A stretch of 64,000 nt of DNA. Source: Epiperipatus broadwayi (Eukaryota > Onychophora > Udeonychophora > Euonychophora > Peripatidae). Location of the stretch: positions 3,350,001 to 3,414,000 of the forward strand of contig JAQFVV010006274.1 in assembly GCA_028023455.1 (NCBI GenBank), read 5' to 3'. Made by a program: the position numbers and the translations under genes. Below the pieces are notes generated by a model, which ran no database searches, was not told the origin of the DNA, and worked only from the letters and a program-made list of their open reading frames with translations. Below are positions 12,421-24,478 of this stretch, one piece after another (within the stretch, counting starts at the first letter, position 1; each line of letters opens with the position of its first letter).

Positions 12421-12910
12421 TTTTCTATGGGAAAAAATTAGATCATGATCAGATATAGAAATAATATTATTAATTGTATAATTTGAGTTAAAGACGCATA
12501 AACACACAAAGCTGACTTTTTTAAAATTCTTTATATATTAAAACATAAAAAAGCAATTGTGGCTGAGCGCTTTCAAGGGACACAGCCCTCATAATCATAG
12601 CCATATTGTAACTAACGAAACTAGTAATGCAAATTTATGCAAATGAGTTTATGTATTCCATTTCTTGGATATATTATTAATTATATTTTGCACAAAAGTC
12701 TTTTAACATAAAAATCAATTAATAAAAAAATATTCTTAGTTATAAAAAAATCATTCTCATTAAACCAAAATTAGCCTCCTTTGCTGACAAAATATTATAA
12801 GGATTAAAATAAAAAGATTTTCTCTATAAATTAAATAAATTATAATAAAGACAGAAATTGTGCATATATAATATAACTTTAAAGTTGAGATATTAAAATA
12901 AATTGTAAGA
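12421..12910. other. AT-rich spacer, no gene recognised
   Basis: Nothing recognised except a short moderately GC-rich stretch TGGCTGAGCGCTTTCAAGG at about 12561-12579 that resembles a tRNA box A. No box B follows at the right distance. Confidence 0.4.
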
Positions 12911-12999
12911 AGACAGTAAACAACAGCCGCTTTACAAGTAATTGTCCCGGATAGCGGGTTCGCTTCCCGGCCGATGCTATGACACATGAGAAAAAAAAA
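12911..12999 (+). mobile_element. tRNA-derived SINE fragment
   Basis: CGGGTTCGCTTCCCGG (about 12955-12970) is a T-arm: a stable stem enclosing the seven-base loop TTCGCTT, matching the pol III box B. It is followed by CCGATGCTATGACACATGAG and nine A residues, the same 3' end as the SINE copies at 7.9 and 30.1 kb. The 5' half (CAGCCGCTTTACAAGTAATT) diverges from the other heads, so the box A part is uncertain or belongs to a different subtype. No target duplication was found. Confidence 0.65.
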
Positions 13000-13508
13000 C
13001 TATTTCCAATAATCAAATATTATTGTTTGAACGAAGTATCCAATACCCTAGTTTTATTACTTGCGTTTTGGCAGCGAATTTAATCTACAGAGCCTTAAAA
13101 AGAAAGACATTGCTCAAAAATATGAATTGTTGTTTTGTTTTTTTTTATATGTCAAAAATATGAATTATTTGCAACATATTATCTAACTATTTCTTTTTTT
13201 AAAAAAATCATGTTAAAATATATACATTATATTCACAATCAGTTTTGAAATTGATGTAAAATGTTTTCATATATCAAATAAAAACATTAATAAAACTGAA
13301 CATGTAATATGAAGGAAAGGAACAAATTAATTTCCATGTATGATAGGAAAGTCTATATCAAATCATTACTAATCATATTTTCAACAACAACAACAACAAA
13401 AAAAACCATAAATAATAATCTGCCACTAGACAGTGCATGATAAATGAATTATTGGTCTATAGGCTTTTGAAAGTTTTTTTTATTACCATTTTTATAAGTG
13501 ATTGATAA
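13000..13508. other. AT-rich spacer, no gene recognised
   Basis: A short (CAA)n run at about 13383-13398 and poly-T runs only. Confidence 0.5.
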
Positions 13509-13983
13509 TTACATACCAGGGGTGTCCAACAAGCTGATCGTGATGACAGGTCGATCGCAAAGCTATTTTTGGTCGATCGCGAGGCCAATCTGGCAAGAGC
13601 TGTTGGGTAACGAGTGAAACAAATTAAGTGAAGATTTTGAAGTTTTTTTTGTTATTTTTGTTTTTGTTCTAAATTTTTTTCCAATTCTAGATAGCTGAAG
13701 TCAACTAAACCGTATCACTATTGAAAATAATATTTTTAATCTTGATTTAATGTAGCTAATTTGAATTAATAAATATTGTTAATAATAATTACTCATGTTG
13801 CTTTAATTCCCCCGGACTTGAGTTTTTTGGCCCGTTAAATAATTGTTATTTTTTGCTAAGCAGATATATAAAAATAGTATGTATTTCACATCTCCCTCCA
13901 CTTAGACTACGCCTACGACAACAAGTCGATTGCAATACATTTTAAAAATAAAAAGTAGATCTTATGAACACCCTGTTATATAC
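13509..13983. mobile_element. hAT-type MITE with 8-bp target duplication
   Basis: The insert at 13517-13975 starts CAGGGGTGTCCAAC and ends, on the opposite strand, CAGGGTGTTCATA. These short terminal inverted repeats are of the hAT kind. The flanking octamers TTACATAC (13509-13516) and TTATATAC (13976-13983) match at seven of eight bases, the hAT target-duplication length. Subterminal sequence near the left end carries repeated GGTCGATCGC motifs. The right end contains GTCGATTGC and AGTAGATC. At 459 bp with no coding frame it is non-autonomous. The ends are not the same as the decayed hAT at 8.45 kb, so that element was not necessarily its partner. Confidence 0.82.
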
Positions 13984-15399
13984 TATCCGAAAATTGGAAA
14001 GGAATCTGTATGAGGCAATCTTTTTTATGAAATACTTTTTACTATTATTATTATTAAAAGAGATATTTTAATTTATGTAAAACATCTCTCAGTCACATTA
14101 TTTTCTAGAAATAATTGGTTCTATAAGCTTTTTTTTTTTAATTTAGTAGTTTAATCATTGCCATTTATATCCACATATGTTAAAATGTCTTCAGAAATTT
14201 TTATAAATATTAAAAATAAAATTTAATAAAAAAAATATTAATTTTACAGATGGCCGTATTAACAAAGAGGGGGGGGGGAATTAGACCAACCATGACAAAA
14301 ATAGTAATGAGGTCGACAAAAAAATGATTGTAACACACTGAAAAGTCACAACCAATAGTTGAGAAACTTCTGTGGGGGAAAGGTTAAATACACACAAAGA
14401 ATTAATTCTTCAGAAAATTAATGAAGAAGCAAAATTACACTCAGCTTTGCCAGACAATAAAACAAAGAATAAAGAAAACCATATTGTTCAGACGTAAGTC
14501 ACACACACACACAAAAAGCAAATTTCCCTCAAATTAATGTGAACACATTTGTAAAGCTTCATAACCATTGGCAAAAAGCATCTAATAATGTAAGAATGCC
14601 TGAAACATTGATATTTTTTCATACATTTTATAAATATAGTGGCTGAGGAATTTTTATTTGTGCACTTTTTTTATTCAGATTATATTGAGTGTGTAGATAA
14701 AATAGGACTAATTGATAAAATCAACTATGCTTATCTTTTAGTCTGAAAAGGATTTTATAGATCTTATATTTAACAATAATAAAAGCTGAAAAACAATGTT
14801 ATGTGGAAATAAAATTTACTATATTTCAAAATATTCAAATCCTGTAATTTCTGAAAGAATAATTTTATATACTTATGGAATTTTAACCACAAATCTTTTG
14901 CAAATCAATACATATTGTTGCAATTGTTCTTGAATTAAAAACACGGATGTGATTAAAGTAAGCAAAAGAAATAGTTTTTATTTTTGTTTTATAAACTGGA
15001 AAAAAATTAAATAGCTAAAGACATCAAATAAATGCATGATTGTTAGATTGTTTTAAATATTACAGACAAGTGAATATTGCATTCAGATGTCCATGAATAT
15101 TTGTGATCTCCTTGACAAAATTAGTCAGGTTCCTTATGGTTTTTAACCATCATAGACTCAAGTTATGGCCAAAGGAAAAACCAATTCAAACTCTTATATT
15201 TAGACAAATAATGACCTGGTATTAAAGTGTGGTGAAAGTACTGAAGAATTTGATTAATTGGATAATAACAATTTGTCTAATACTATCATCTTTATTAATT
15301 ATAAATCTAAATACATAACAAATCAAGAAACATAAAATAAAAAACAAAAAGAATTTTGCCACTTAAATGATGAGACAAAATATTTTCAGTACGCAAAAT
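13984..15399. other. AT-rich spacer, no gene recognised
   Basis: A nine-G run near 14269-14278 and a (CA)n run near 14502 are the only features. Some protein-like segments between 15,100 and 15,400 could be the eroded start of the following LINE. Confidence 0.4.
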
Positions 15400-15997
15400 T
15401 TCAATATTTCTTATAATGACCAATAATGATATAAAATTTGAAACCTTTCATGTTAGGAATCTAAATGTCTGGTCTGAAGTTCATAAATTTATTATTGAAA
15501 TAGACTATTTTTTGATATATTAACAATTACTTAAATAAATTTCAGTCACAATAATAACGCAAATATTTTAAAAGTATTATCTAATTTTTGGTATATCATT
15601 TCTTTTTAAATAATCATCTTATAAAAGGTGTTATTATCTTAATCAATAAAAAAAATCTGGATTAATAATTACACTTGAAGCATCAAAAACAAATTTAATC
15701 ATATCATTGGGTATTTTAGACATTAAAATTCTTGTTTGAGCATATTATTCATCCCAAAGTGGGAAAAAAGTGGGGGCATTTAACCAAATATAATACTACT
15801 AAATAAATTATGCTTCAAATATTATAATGGGTGATTTTAACTGTCAAGCACAACTTTTCCCAACAGAATTAAATCAATATTTATTATGCATTTGCCAAAA
15901 AGCTCATATTTATTTTCAAACAGCAATTCATCAACATTGATTGATATGATCTTTTTGCCTCATTTCTGAATCAACACACAACAATGTTTTTAAACAA

Positions 15998-16158
15998 GGC
16001 AAAACTCTCCGTACAGTAGTGCCACCCTGTGCCAACCAGAGTAATCAATGGATGCCAGAAGGCTTGTGCATAAAATCCCTATCTAGTGCCTACTCATCCA
16101 ATATCCCCAGAATAGTTTCTGGCTTGTGGTCTTCATCAGAGACAATGATCATGTGATC
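15998..16158 (-). repeat. Family A repeat, 3' part
   Basis: Minus-strand copy of the dispersed family A, from GCAAAACTCTCCGTACAG through GAATCAATGGATGCCAGAAGG-type sequence to the motif region GTTTCTGGCTTGTGGTC at 16115. It ends at ATGATCATGTGATC. It lies inside LINE endonuclease sequence, just after GDFNCQ. The internal 5' half of the unit is absent. Confidence 0.85.
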
Positions 16159-16834
16159 AATATTTTTACTGACTATAATATGGTAGAAATGGGTTAAACA
16201 TCAAATACCATGTTAGGGGGAAAATCCTACTTACAACTGACTACTGATGATTTGCCAAAAATTCTTATTAATAACTTAAGAATAGCAACATACATACATA
16301 CATACAATAAACACATTTATGAGATTTTACAGTTTACCAATCAAATAATCTATGAAAGATTATCAAGTCATATTTCATCAGTTTATATAAGACATTTTAT
16401 GGAAGAAATCTCACATATATTAAAAAATATATCTCTTTATCAGTTAATAATACTAAAAAAAAAATCAATCAATATAATAAATGATATGATATTGTTCAAA
16501 AATATATGCAGACACTGAAATTTAGAAATATAATTTAATCTATATATCTATGAAGTATGCCGAGATAATTACCAGACAGAAATTCACAGAATAAAAAAAC
16601 ATGATGACAACATTCTAGTGGGAAGTCAGATGAATCATATAATTTGGTAATCTTTCAAACATCTATATTTTGATAATTGTGGATATTGTTGAAAAACTCA
16701 GATTTACCACAATGATTGATTCCCTTGAAAACATAAGTGAACAAATAAATAAATTAAAACCTACAATAACATTAGAATTTTGAAATATTATATCTTATTT
16801 AAATCCTTGAAGTATCTGAAAGCTAATAAGAGTA

Positions 16835-17480
16835 GCAAATTCTCCATACAGTAGTGTCACTAAGTGCAAGCCTTCATAATTAATGGATTTAGACAGGTTT
16901 GGGCATAAAATTCCTAACTAGTGCCTACTCATCAAACATTCCCAGACTAATTTCTAATTTGTAGCTTACATCAGTGAGGGGCCTTGGATTTGAGGGCACT
17001 GCACCTAGATCTTAGGATCTAATGTAACTTTCTAGAATCCACTTTTTACCTATTTGGTTAACTATAAAAATAGGATCCCTAGATGAAAACACCATAATGT
17101 TTTCAACCCAATTTCATTTTTTGTATAGACATATAGATTCTGAACTCAGTTCAGCATCTATACATTTTGGTGTTTTTAGTTTTTCAAAAACCACAGTCAC
17201 CATTATCCTATGGTCAGGATAGGTATAAAACCATTAAAATATCACATGATCACTATTTTGCATGTTTACACATGCTGTTTAAAAGAGTAATAAATTATTC
17301 ATACAGTAATGCCACCAAGTACAAGCCTTCGTAATCAATGGCTGCAGGAAGAATTTTTTGCACAAACATTCTTGCATCCATTGATTATGAAAGCATTCAC
17401 TTAGTGGCATTATTGTATGAAGAGTTTGGTACTCATATTAACAGCATGTGTAAACATATGAAATGGTGATCATGTCTTGT
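16835..17480 (-). repeat. Family A repeat: full unit plus inverted fragment
   Basis: A nearly complete but diverged minus-strand unit runs from TTCTCCATACAGTAGTG (about 16838) to ATCACATGATCAC (about 17255). It is followed by a second minus-strand start (TTCATACAGTAATGCCACC, about 17299-17345) and then the same sequence inverted (GCATCCATTGATTAT to GCATTATTGTATGAAGAG, about 17375-17433). The arrangement is unit, partial tandem unit, inverted fragment, as in the 19.5-20.4 kb cluster, but older. Confidence 0.82.
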
Positions 17481-19463
17481 TTTAATAGTTTTATATCTGA
17501 AATCAAATTGTTGGCAAGTTTCTTTAACTCATTATATAAAAAATATGTGAACAAATATTTATAATATTGAAGAATATAATATTATTAATCAATTTATCAC
17601 TCAATTACATCCAATAACAGTTAAAGATATACATGCTAAAATATTTACAAGAATATTATTATAAACTTAACATTAAACTACTGTCTTACATTATTCCATC
17701 TTTGGAAGTCACATTCATCATACAACATTGACATATCATGACGTTGTAACACATGAAAAAAATATGGCCTGGAAGATGTGATCAAGTTAACTTTCATTAT
17801 CTAGTTAATTATAAATTTATTAAAGCATGTGTTTTAAAGACCTACAGAGGTCCCTAGTGATGATTTTTTCAGATGCTCATTGCTAAGGTTTACAGCCTTG
17901 TTAAAACTATTATCTAGTTAAATAAATGTATAATATTCCAGAAAAACACCATCTCTTATTAGTAAACTAATAAATTATATATAAAAAAGGCCAGTCATTA
18001 AGAAAAAGCTTTACAAGACTCACCAATATTTCAGATAACAAAAGGCATTGCCCTAAAATCTCTTTTCCCTGCTTTATTCACAATCTACATTGATTCACTT
18101 TTAAGATAGATCAGTAATCTTATTTTTGGAATAATTGTCCATATTTAGAAAAAGAAATGTTGATGATATTATAATAAATTACAGAGCAGTTTCAAGCATT
18201 TTTATTTTTAACAAAAAATTTTAAAAAGTTTTCATGAATAATATCAGGAAACAAATCATCAGCATGCAAAATAGAAAAGAAATATTGTATTCTATCAATG
18301 TTTACAACTGTTCCAGTTAAATTCATTGGCATTCCAATATGTATTTTGATGATCAAAAACAATTTAATAATTGATAAATTAATTACCAATAAATTTTTGA
18401 CTAAATTATTAACTTTCAATATAATTAAATGTCACTACTATAAAAATTAAAATAGTTAATTTTATTCCCAAAAGCTTTCTGCCAAATATGCATGTTGAAA
18501 TGGTGTAATTATTATGGAGAAGAGGATCAAAACTTTTATCATATAATACTCGGAAAATACCAAGTAAAAACAATGCTTTTGGATTAGTTTAAGTTAAGTT
18601 GTTTTGTCAATTTATAAAAGTCATTTGATAGAGCATGGAGTGGCCTCTATTTCACATCCACTTATCTAACTACCAGCCATTTGATTTGATAAAATCAGTA
18701 AAAATATAATTGATGAGATTGGACAGGCCTACATAAGAAATCAAATGAACAGAGCCAATATAATTTAAATTTTATAGAAAGATCTATATATATCGCTAAT
18801 GATACATTCCAGAATTCAATCATGGTTTTAATTAGAATTCCATCAATTATAAAAGTATTAGAAAATATGTTAGTGAATGAATCATAGAGGAATCACCTTT
18901 CTATATAAGGTTTATTTAGTTATAACGTTCATCAACAGGACTCAAAAGTGGTTGATTGATGACAAAAATTGCTACATTCCAAAGCAAACGTTATTATTCT
19001 ATTCACCAATGCCATTAATATTAGCACAAGCAGTATTATGGAGACTTGAAATTCTTATCAAAAAAATTAAGATCATGAATTATATATATTTAATTCACGG
19101 GATTCTTTATGATCTAAGTGAAATGAATATTCATAATCGCACAATTATCAATAAATCCTTGTTTCCTAAGTAATAAATATTTAAATAGTTATATTGAGAA
19201 TTATGAAAAAAAAAAAAAAAAATATATCAATAGCTTTTTAAAATAACATGTTAAGTTTTGATTTAAAATAGTGATTTGATTTAAAATAGTGATTTTACTT
19301 GTTATGTATAAATTTATTGTATGTAGTAAAATAAACTCGTTTTTAAAAAATAAATAATATCGGAGATTATTCGAAATGGATAAAAAAATTATTACATGTA
19401 AAAAAAAAAAACTTTTTTTAACAATTAATAGTTAAACTTGTGACGTTTTCACAAATAGATTAG

Positions 19464-20398
19464 TTGATAAACAGAGCAAAACTCTCCATTCAGTATTGCC
19501 ACCTGTGCTAAACAGAGTAATCAATGGATGCCAGAAGGCTTGTGCATAAAATCCCTATCTAATGCCTACTCATCCAATATCCCCAGACTAGTTTCTGGCT
19601 TGTGGCCTTCGTCAGTGAGGAGCTTTGGATCTGAGAGCACTGCATCTAGATCTTAGGATCTAATGCAATCCTCTAGCAACCACCTTTTATCTCTACTTAA
19701 CTACAAAACTATGAGAATGAAATTTGAAAACAAAAAATATTTTCAATCTAAGCTCAAGCCAGAAACTAGTCTGGGGATATTACATGAGTAGGCATTAGAT
19801 AGGGATTTTATGCACAAGCCTTCTGGCATCCATTGATTACTCTGTTTAGCACAGGTGGCAATACTGTATGGAGAGTTTTGCTCTGTTTATCAACAATTAA
19901 TGTGCTAGTATAGGAAATGTGATCATGTGATGCTTAATGGTTTAACACCAATCCTGCCTAATAGGATAGTGGTGGCTATGGTTGTAAAAGAGCCAAAGAC
20001 ACCAAAATGTATGGGTGCTGAACTGAGTTCAGACCCATATGACTATATAAGCTATTGAGCTTAGATTGAAAATATTTTTTGTGTTTTCAATTTCATTCTC
20101 ATAGTTTTGTAGTTAAGTAGAGATAAAAGGTGTTTGCTAGAGGGTTGCATTAGATCCTAAGATCTAGATGCAGTGCTTTCAGATCCAAAGTTCCTCACTG
20201 ACGAAGGCCACAAGCCAGAAACTAGTATGGGAATATTGGATGAGTAGGTGTTAGGTAGGGATTTTATGCACAAGCCTTCTGGCATCCATTGATTACTCTG
20301 TTTAGCACAGGTGGCAATACTGTATGGAGAGTTTTGCTCTGTTTATCAACAATTAATGTGCTAGTATAGGAAATGTGATCATGTGATGTTAAATAGAT
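19464..20398 (+). repeat. Family A cluster: inverted fragment plus tandem 456-bp units
   Basis: The youngest-looking copy of the family. A minus-strand part occupies 19464-19755. It is followed by a partial plus-strand unit (19756-19955) and a full plus-strand unit ending at 20398. The sequence CAACAATTAATGTGCTAGTA occurs at both 19891 and 20347, giving a 456-bp period. The 19756-19955 and 20214-20398 segments are near-identical direct repeats, like the pseudo-LTRs of Penelope-like elements. The motif region lies at 20198-20222 (plus) and 19591-19615 (minus). An inner palindrome TGAACTGAGTTCAG lies near 20017. No protein is encoded, so the family is non-autonomous. Confidence 0.88.
20198..20222 (+). 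promoter_or_regulatory. Hammerhead-core-like hairpin motif in family A
   Basis: CTGACGA is followed by A, a GGC/GCC stem with a CACAA loop, A, then GAAAC. The segments CTGANGA and GAAA are the two conserved single-stranded boxes of a hammerhead ribozyme flanking stem II. Here stem II is only three base pairs with an A-A mismatch at its base, and I could not draw a convincing stem III or stem I. Antisense copies at 19591-19615 and 16115-16139 keep the boxes. The last has a stem mismatch. Confidence 0.4.
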
Positions 20399-20948
20399 GA
20401 GTGACAAGAAATGTGTTTTTTTAACAATATAGATATATATTTAATTTTATATTTAAAAAAAGTATAATAATAATTATTTGATGTAATATAGATTATATTT
20501 TATTAATGCATAAAAATAAGATTTTATTAATATTTATTTGACTATGTTGATGCTATCCTTAATTGTTAAAGTTTCAACACCGAATCTTTTTTTTTAGTTA
20601 TTATGAAAATTCAGTTAGCAAATACTGAAGTTTTTTAATGTTTTTTTTTTTTTTTGTAAAGAGATTTGACCTATAAACTAACAGTCCTCTGAACATTCTA
20701 TGTTGCTTAATTAAAAAAACTGACTGAGAAATTAAATATATATATATATATTAAAAAGGGTTTTGGTTTTCAATGGACTAATCTTGACAAATAATATATA
20801 AAAAATATATATTGTTGACTTTAGTTTACCAATAATATAGCACTCAAGAATTAGCAGCATACTTAGTATTTCTGCAGTGGCTTATAAAGTATATTGAGAT
20901 AAGAAACTGAAGAACACATCAAAGCTTAGTGACAAACTGAAAAAAATA
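20399..20948. other. AT-rich spacer, no gene recognised
   Basis: Poly-T and (TA)n runs only. Confidence 0.5.
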
Positions 20949-20958
20949 TATAATAATA

Positions 20959-21007
<49 letters not shown>

Positions 21008-21030
21008 TGATGATGATGATGATGATGATG
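20949..21030 (+). repeat. Compound microsatellite (TAA)n then (TGA)n
   Basis: About twenty TAA/ATA triplets with one AGT interruption pass directly into about nine GAT triplets. The sharp switch suggests expansion of a variant triplet within the array. Confidence 0.97.
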
Positions 21031-21934
21031 CACAAAGTTGTCAAATTTTAATATTGAATTATCAACATTAAATAAAAGAAATAAAAAAAGTCTCATGGTA
21101 CAAGGGTTAAGTCATTTATGATCTTTGGAATTGAAATCTAGTCTGGGTAATCCTAAAAATTTGATCAGCTCACAATTACATAGCTAATTTGGCTCCAGAA
21201 TTGATCAGCTAATGGGTATCTAGTAGAATAGCTGCAAGCTGTAAAGTCACAAATTAATCTGGATTTATCAAATGGGAATTCATGCAAAATCTAAAGTAAT
21301 GTGATGTGGCCTTCATCATTAATGGAATATGTTTTATACATCTAAGAAACTTAAATCCATAATAACCTGTTTCTGGTGTAATATTTTTATAGTAATTAAT
21401 TGAAATTATAAAAATAATATCTGCAATAAGCAATAAAAATTATCTTGATAGTTAAGAATTTTTAAAAAAAATTTTTTTTTATCAAACTCCCACATTTTTT
21501 AAAGAATAAAGAATAAAAAAGATCACAATAACCTCTTCTTATAAAAAATAAAAAAAGGCATTAATAGTGATATCAGTTAACAGTTCTGAAGCACATTAGT
21601 GCTCAAAGAATCATACAATTTTTTTTTTTTAAAAATAAAACTTTATGAAATATTATGTATTTTATTTATTATTAGACAAACTTATATCAATATCTATAAA
21701 TAAGACTTTGCAAATATCAAATTTTTTTAGACTACATAATATCTATACATTAGTGTATCTTATCTATAATGCTTCTGTTACCTATAATAAAGGTAAAATC
21801 ATGTTACAATTGATTTCTTGTTTACAATCAATGATTCGCTCTCATTTAAGAGTGATCATTACAAATGCTTAATTATTACAGGAATGCTTCTGTGAATTAT
21901 GTTAAATAGCAGTATAATAAAAAAAGACAACATC
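21031..21934. other. AT-rich spacer, no gene recognised
   Basis: No repeat structure or domain recognised. The 75-codon frame at 21645-21872 has no visible motif. Confidence 0.45.
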
Positions 21935-22715
21935 TTACCTATAAGCTGTAAGGTTGTTAGGTATGTTGAAATTTAGATCTACATACACAAGAAGCACAAA
22001 AGTAAATTGGCCCAGATCTAATAGCTAATTAGTTAACATAATTTCATATTGCTGATCAATGCAATATTAATACAATAATCATTTTTAAACTTTGAAAACT
22101 CCTTAATAGGTCTATATAATAAATAGAACCACTTGAAAACACTAACTGAAATCCAAATATAAAATACATAAATTGCCTCAACATTCAATTATTTCAGCAG
22201 CATTTCCTGAGAGTTAATGGCATACATTTAGATTTCAATATATGCAACAGTTTTATAGCTTATAGATAAGAGGTGATTTTTTTACCTATGCCTTTTAATT
22301 AGACTTTACTCTTAGGGAGCACTGCTGAAATAATTTCTGGTTGAAGTGGTTCATGCATTTTATATTTGGATTTCAGTTAACATCTGCAACTGGTTTTCTA
22401 TTATATGGTCATGTTAAGGAGTTTTTAAAATTTTAAATGATTATTGTATTAATATTGCTTTGATATGTAATATAAAATTGAGTTAATTCAATAGATATCA
22501 GAACTGTGATGACTTACTTTCATGCTTATTAAATAAATAGGCCTAGATTTTAATATACACAACAACTTTATCACTTATAAGTAAGAAGTTCACTTTTTAC
22601 CTTTGTCTTTTATTTACAGGTTACTCCCAGGGAGTATTGCTGGAATATTTTAGCATTGAGGTGATTTAAGTATTTTATATTTAGATTTCAGTTAGCATTG
22701 CAACTGGTTCTGTTT
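21935..22715 (+). repeat. Family E cluster: inverted arm plus two tandem units (about 315 bp)
   Basis: Two plus-strand units can be aligned. The segment TTTTATATTTGGATTTCAG near 22360 recurs as TTTTATATTTAGATTTCAG near 22674. Segments around CTTATAGATAAGAGG / CTTATAAGTAAGAAG and AGGGAGCACTGCTG / AGGGAGTATTGCTG also recur. The left part (21935-22215) is the same sequence inverted: ACTGAAATCCAAATATAAA at about 22144 and CTTACCTATAAGCTGTAAGG at 21937. The layout, minus fragment then plus, plus, matches family A, though the sequences are unrelated. No coding frame. Confidence 0.82.
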
Positions 22716-24287
22716 AATATACATATATAGAAAGAATAATTTGTTATATTTTTATATAATTTATATAGCTTTTGTAAAATCAAGTAAAAAGATAAAAAAA
22801 ATTAATGGAAAAACATTTGCTAATTCTCTAAATTGCATGTATCATAATTCTTTTGAATTTTTGTATTTCTAAAAATAAATTAATGAGGATGTTTTCTAAG
22901 TTTTTGTGATGTCAAAAACTATGCTTTCAGTGTAACTTTCACCATTTTGTGTCCAAAGATAAATTGAAATATTTAGTTAATATTAGCAACTTAAAATACA
23001 ATAATCAAAAAGACAATTTATTCTAGCATTTCATTATTTAGAGTTATATTTTAAATCTTTATCAAATTATTTATATCTTTAAAGTACACAATCCAGTGGC
23101 TTTGGGCAATTCAAAAAGTATTAGTTACTATAGTTTCTATCAAATAATTTGTATTGAATTTTAAAAAGGCCCCTGTCTGCAATAATTATCATCTAATTAA
23201 TAATTATAAAAGCAAAACAACATTTAAACTGAATGAAAGAAAATTATTATAAACTATTTCCACATATCTTTTTTAAAATCATATTTATTAATATATACTA
23301 TTTATAAAAATACTGAAAGTTGATATCAATTTGATGACATTAAATAATAATAATAATATTAATAATAATTACATATTACTTTACTATATATTTTAAGATA
23401 ATATTTCTAATAAAGCTACTTATTAGAAGCATATTTTCATTTAATATAGCTATTTTATTAAATACACTCAACCCAACACTTGTGAAAGTTCTTTATAAAA
23501 GTAATCTTTATAGTAATCATCATCAACTTGTATCCATTACTTTGATTGCCAATCAATTATTTGTTATAGTGAACATAAACAAAATTTTTGTATTTTTTTT
23601 TATATAAAACTATTGATGTCATCAAAGCAATATTATTTTTGCAAGACAAAATGATGAGGTTTTACCCTAAGAAAAAAATTTACTGTATAAATTTAGGTAA
23701 TTAAAAAACATTTAAGATGTTATAAGCAAAGAAGATTTTTATTATGAAGATAAGCAATCACCAGAAAAACAAATATTTTGCGACCTAATTAAAGATAAAC
23801 TTCCACTATATGCAGAATTGAAATGCTCTAAAAATAAATCTAAAATGTATCCATTTCCTAAAAAATAGTTTTTTATAATTAATTTCTATTTACTATTTTT
23901 ATACTTATAAAAAGTGTAATTTTCCTCAGTCAAAAATATCTGGGATCATAAGCAGAAACAATACAGATAGAAACAAAAAAAAAATTATTTATATCATTAA
24001 AACTACAACAATCAATGTAAAATACATTTCTTGATTTAATTTGTATTTAAAACTGCATTTTTATAAATATTATTAAATAATATCCATTGATTTTAAAAAG
24101 TTTTTAATGGAACCGAAAAAAAAAAAATCAAAATGTTATTATCAGTTAGATAATTTCAAAAACAAACAAAAAATAACATTGATGCACTAAAAAAAAAATT
24201 TTTAAATGTATATTATGTTAACTTTTTTTATATACATTTCATTTTAATTTAACAACTCATGATTCGTTGGAATATCAATAAATGTAG
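22716..24287. other. AT-rich spacer, no gene recognised
   Basis: Very AT-rich with short (AAT)n runs near 23345-23370. No domain or structure recognised. Confidence 0.5.
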
Positions 24288-24478
24288 CAAAGTGCCATCC
24301 AGTGCAATCTTTAGTAATTAATTGATGCAAGTACTCTCAGATCTAAAGCTCCTCACTAATGAAAGCCACAATCTAATCTGGGATATTGCCTGAATAGGCA
24401 CTAGATAGGGATTTTATGCACAAACCTTCTTGCACTCATTGATTACTAAGGCTTGTGCTGGATGGCAGGGTGGAACTT
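24288..24478 (+). repeat. Family A fragment with inverted ends
   Basis: The left part (AAAGTGCCATCCAGTGCAAT, about 24289) is the inverse of the right end (GCTTGTGCTGGATGGCAGGG near 24451-24470). The middle is plus-strand family A: CTCAGATCTAAAGCTCCTC, then ATGAAAGCCACAATCTAATC, then CACTAGATAGGGATTTTATG. The GAAAC half of the hairpin motif has been deleted here. Confidence 0.8.

Larger units (their letters stand above)
15400..19175 (+). pseudogene. Decayed LINE interrupted by family A repeats
   Basis: The clearest segment is IIMGDFNCQ (about 15823-15850), the GDFN motif of an APE endonuclease. It is followed by a -LNQYLL-ICQKAHIYFQTAIHQ segment and an IDMIF-like continuation up to about 15960. 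Family A copies occupy 15998-16158 and 16835-17480. Between and after them are protein-like stretches: the frame at 16210-16518, and an ALKSLFPALFTIYIDSLL segment near 18040-18100. The latter resembles the GSVLSPLLFNIYIDDL part of a reverse transcriptase. A frame follows at 18877-19173. Endonuclease, reverse transcriptase and tail thus appear in the expected order, but identity outside the GDFNCQ segment is weak. CR1/Jockey-like is my best guess. Confidence 0.55.

Noticed and set aside
12561-12579. Box A of a pol III gene (TGGCTGAGCGCTTTCAAGG)
   Set aside because: No box B within the expected distance. The nearest, at about 12957, is some 390 bases away and belongs to a SINE fragment.
16210-16518. 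102-codon plus-strand frame as a host gene
   Set aside because: It sits between two family A insertions inside LINE-like sequence and is most likely LINE remnant or chance. No independent domain was seen.
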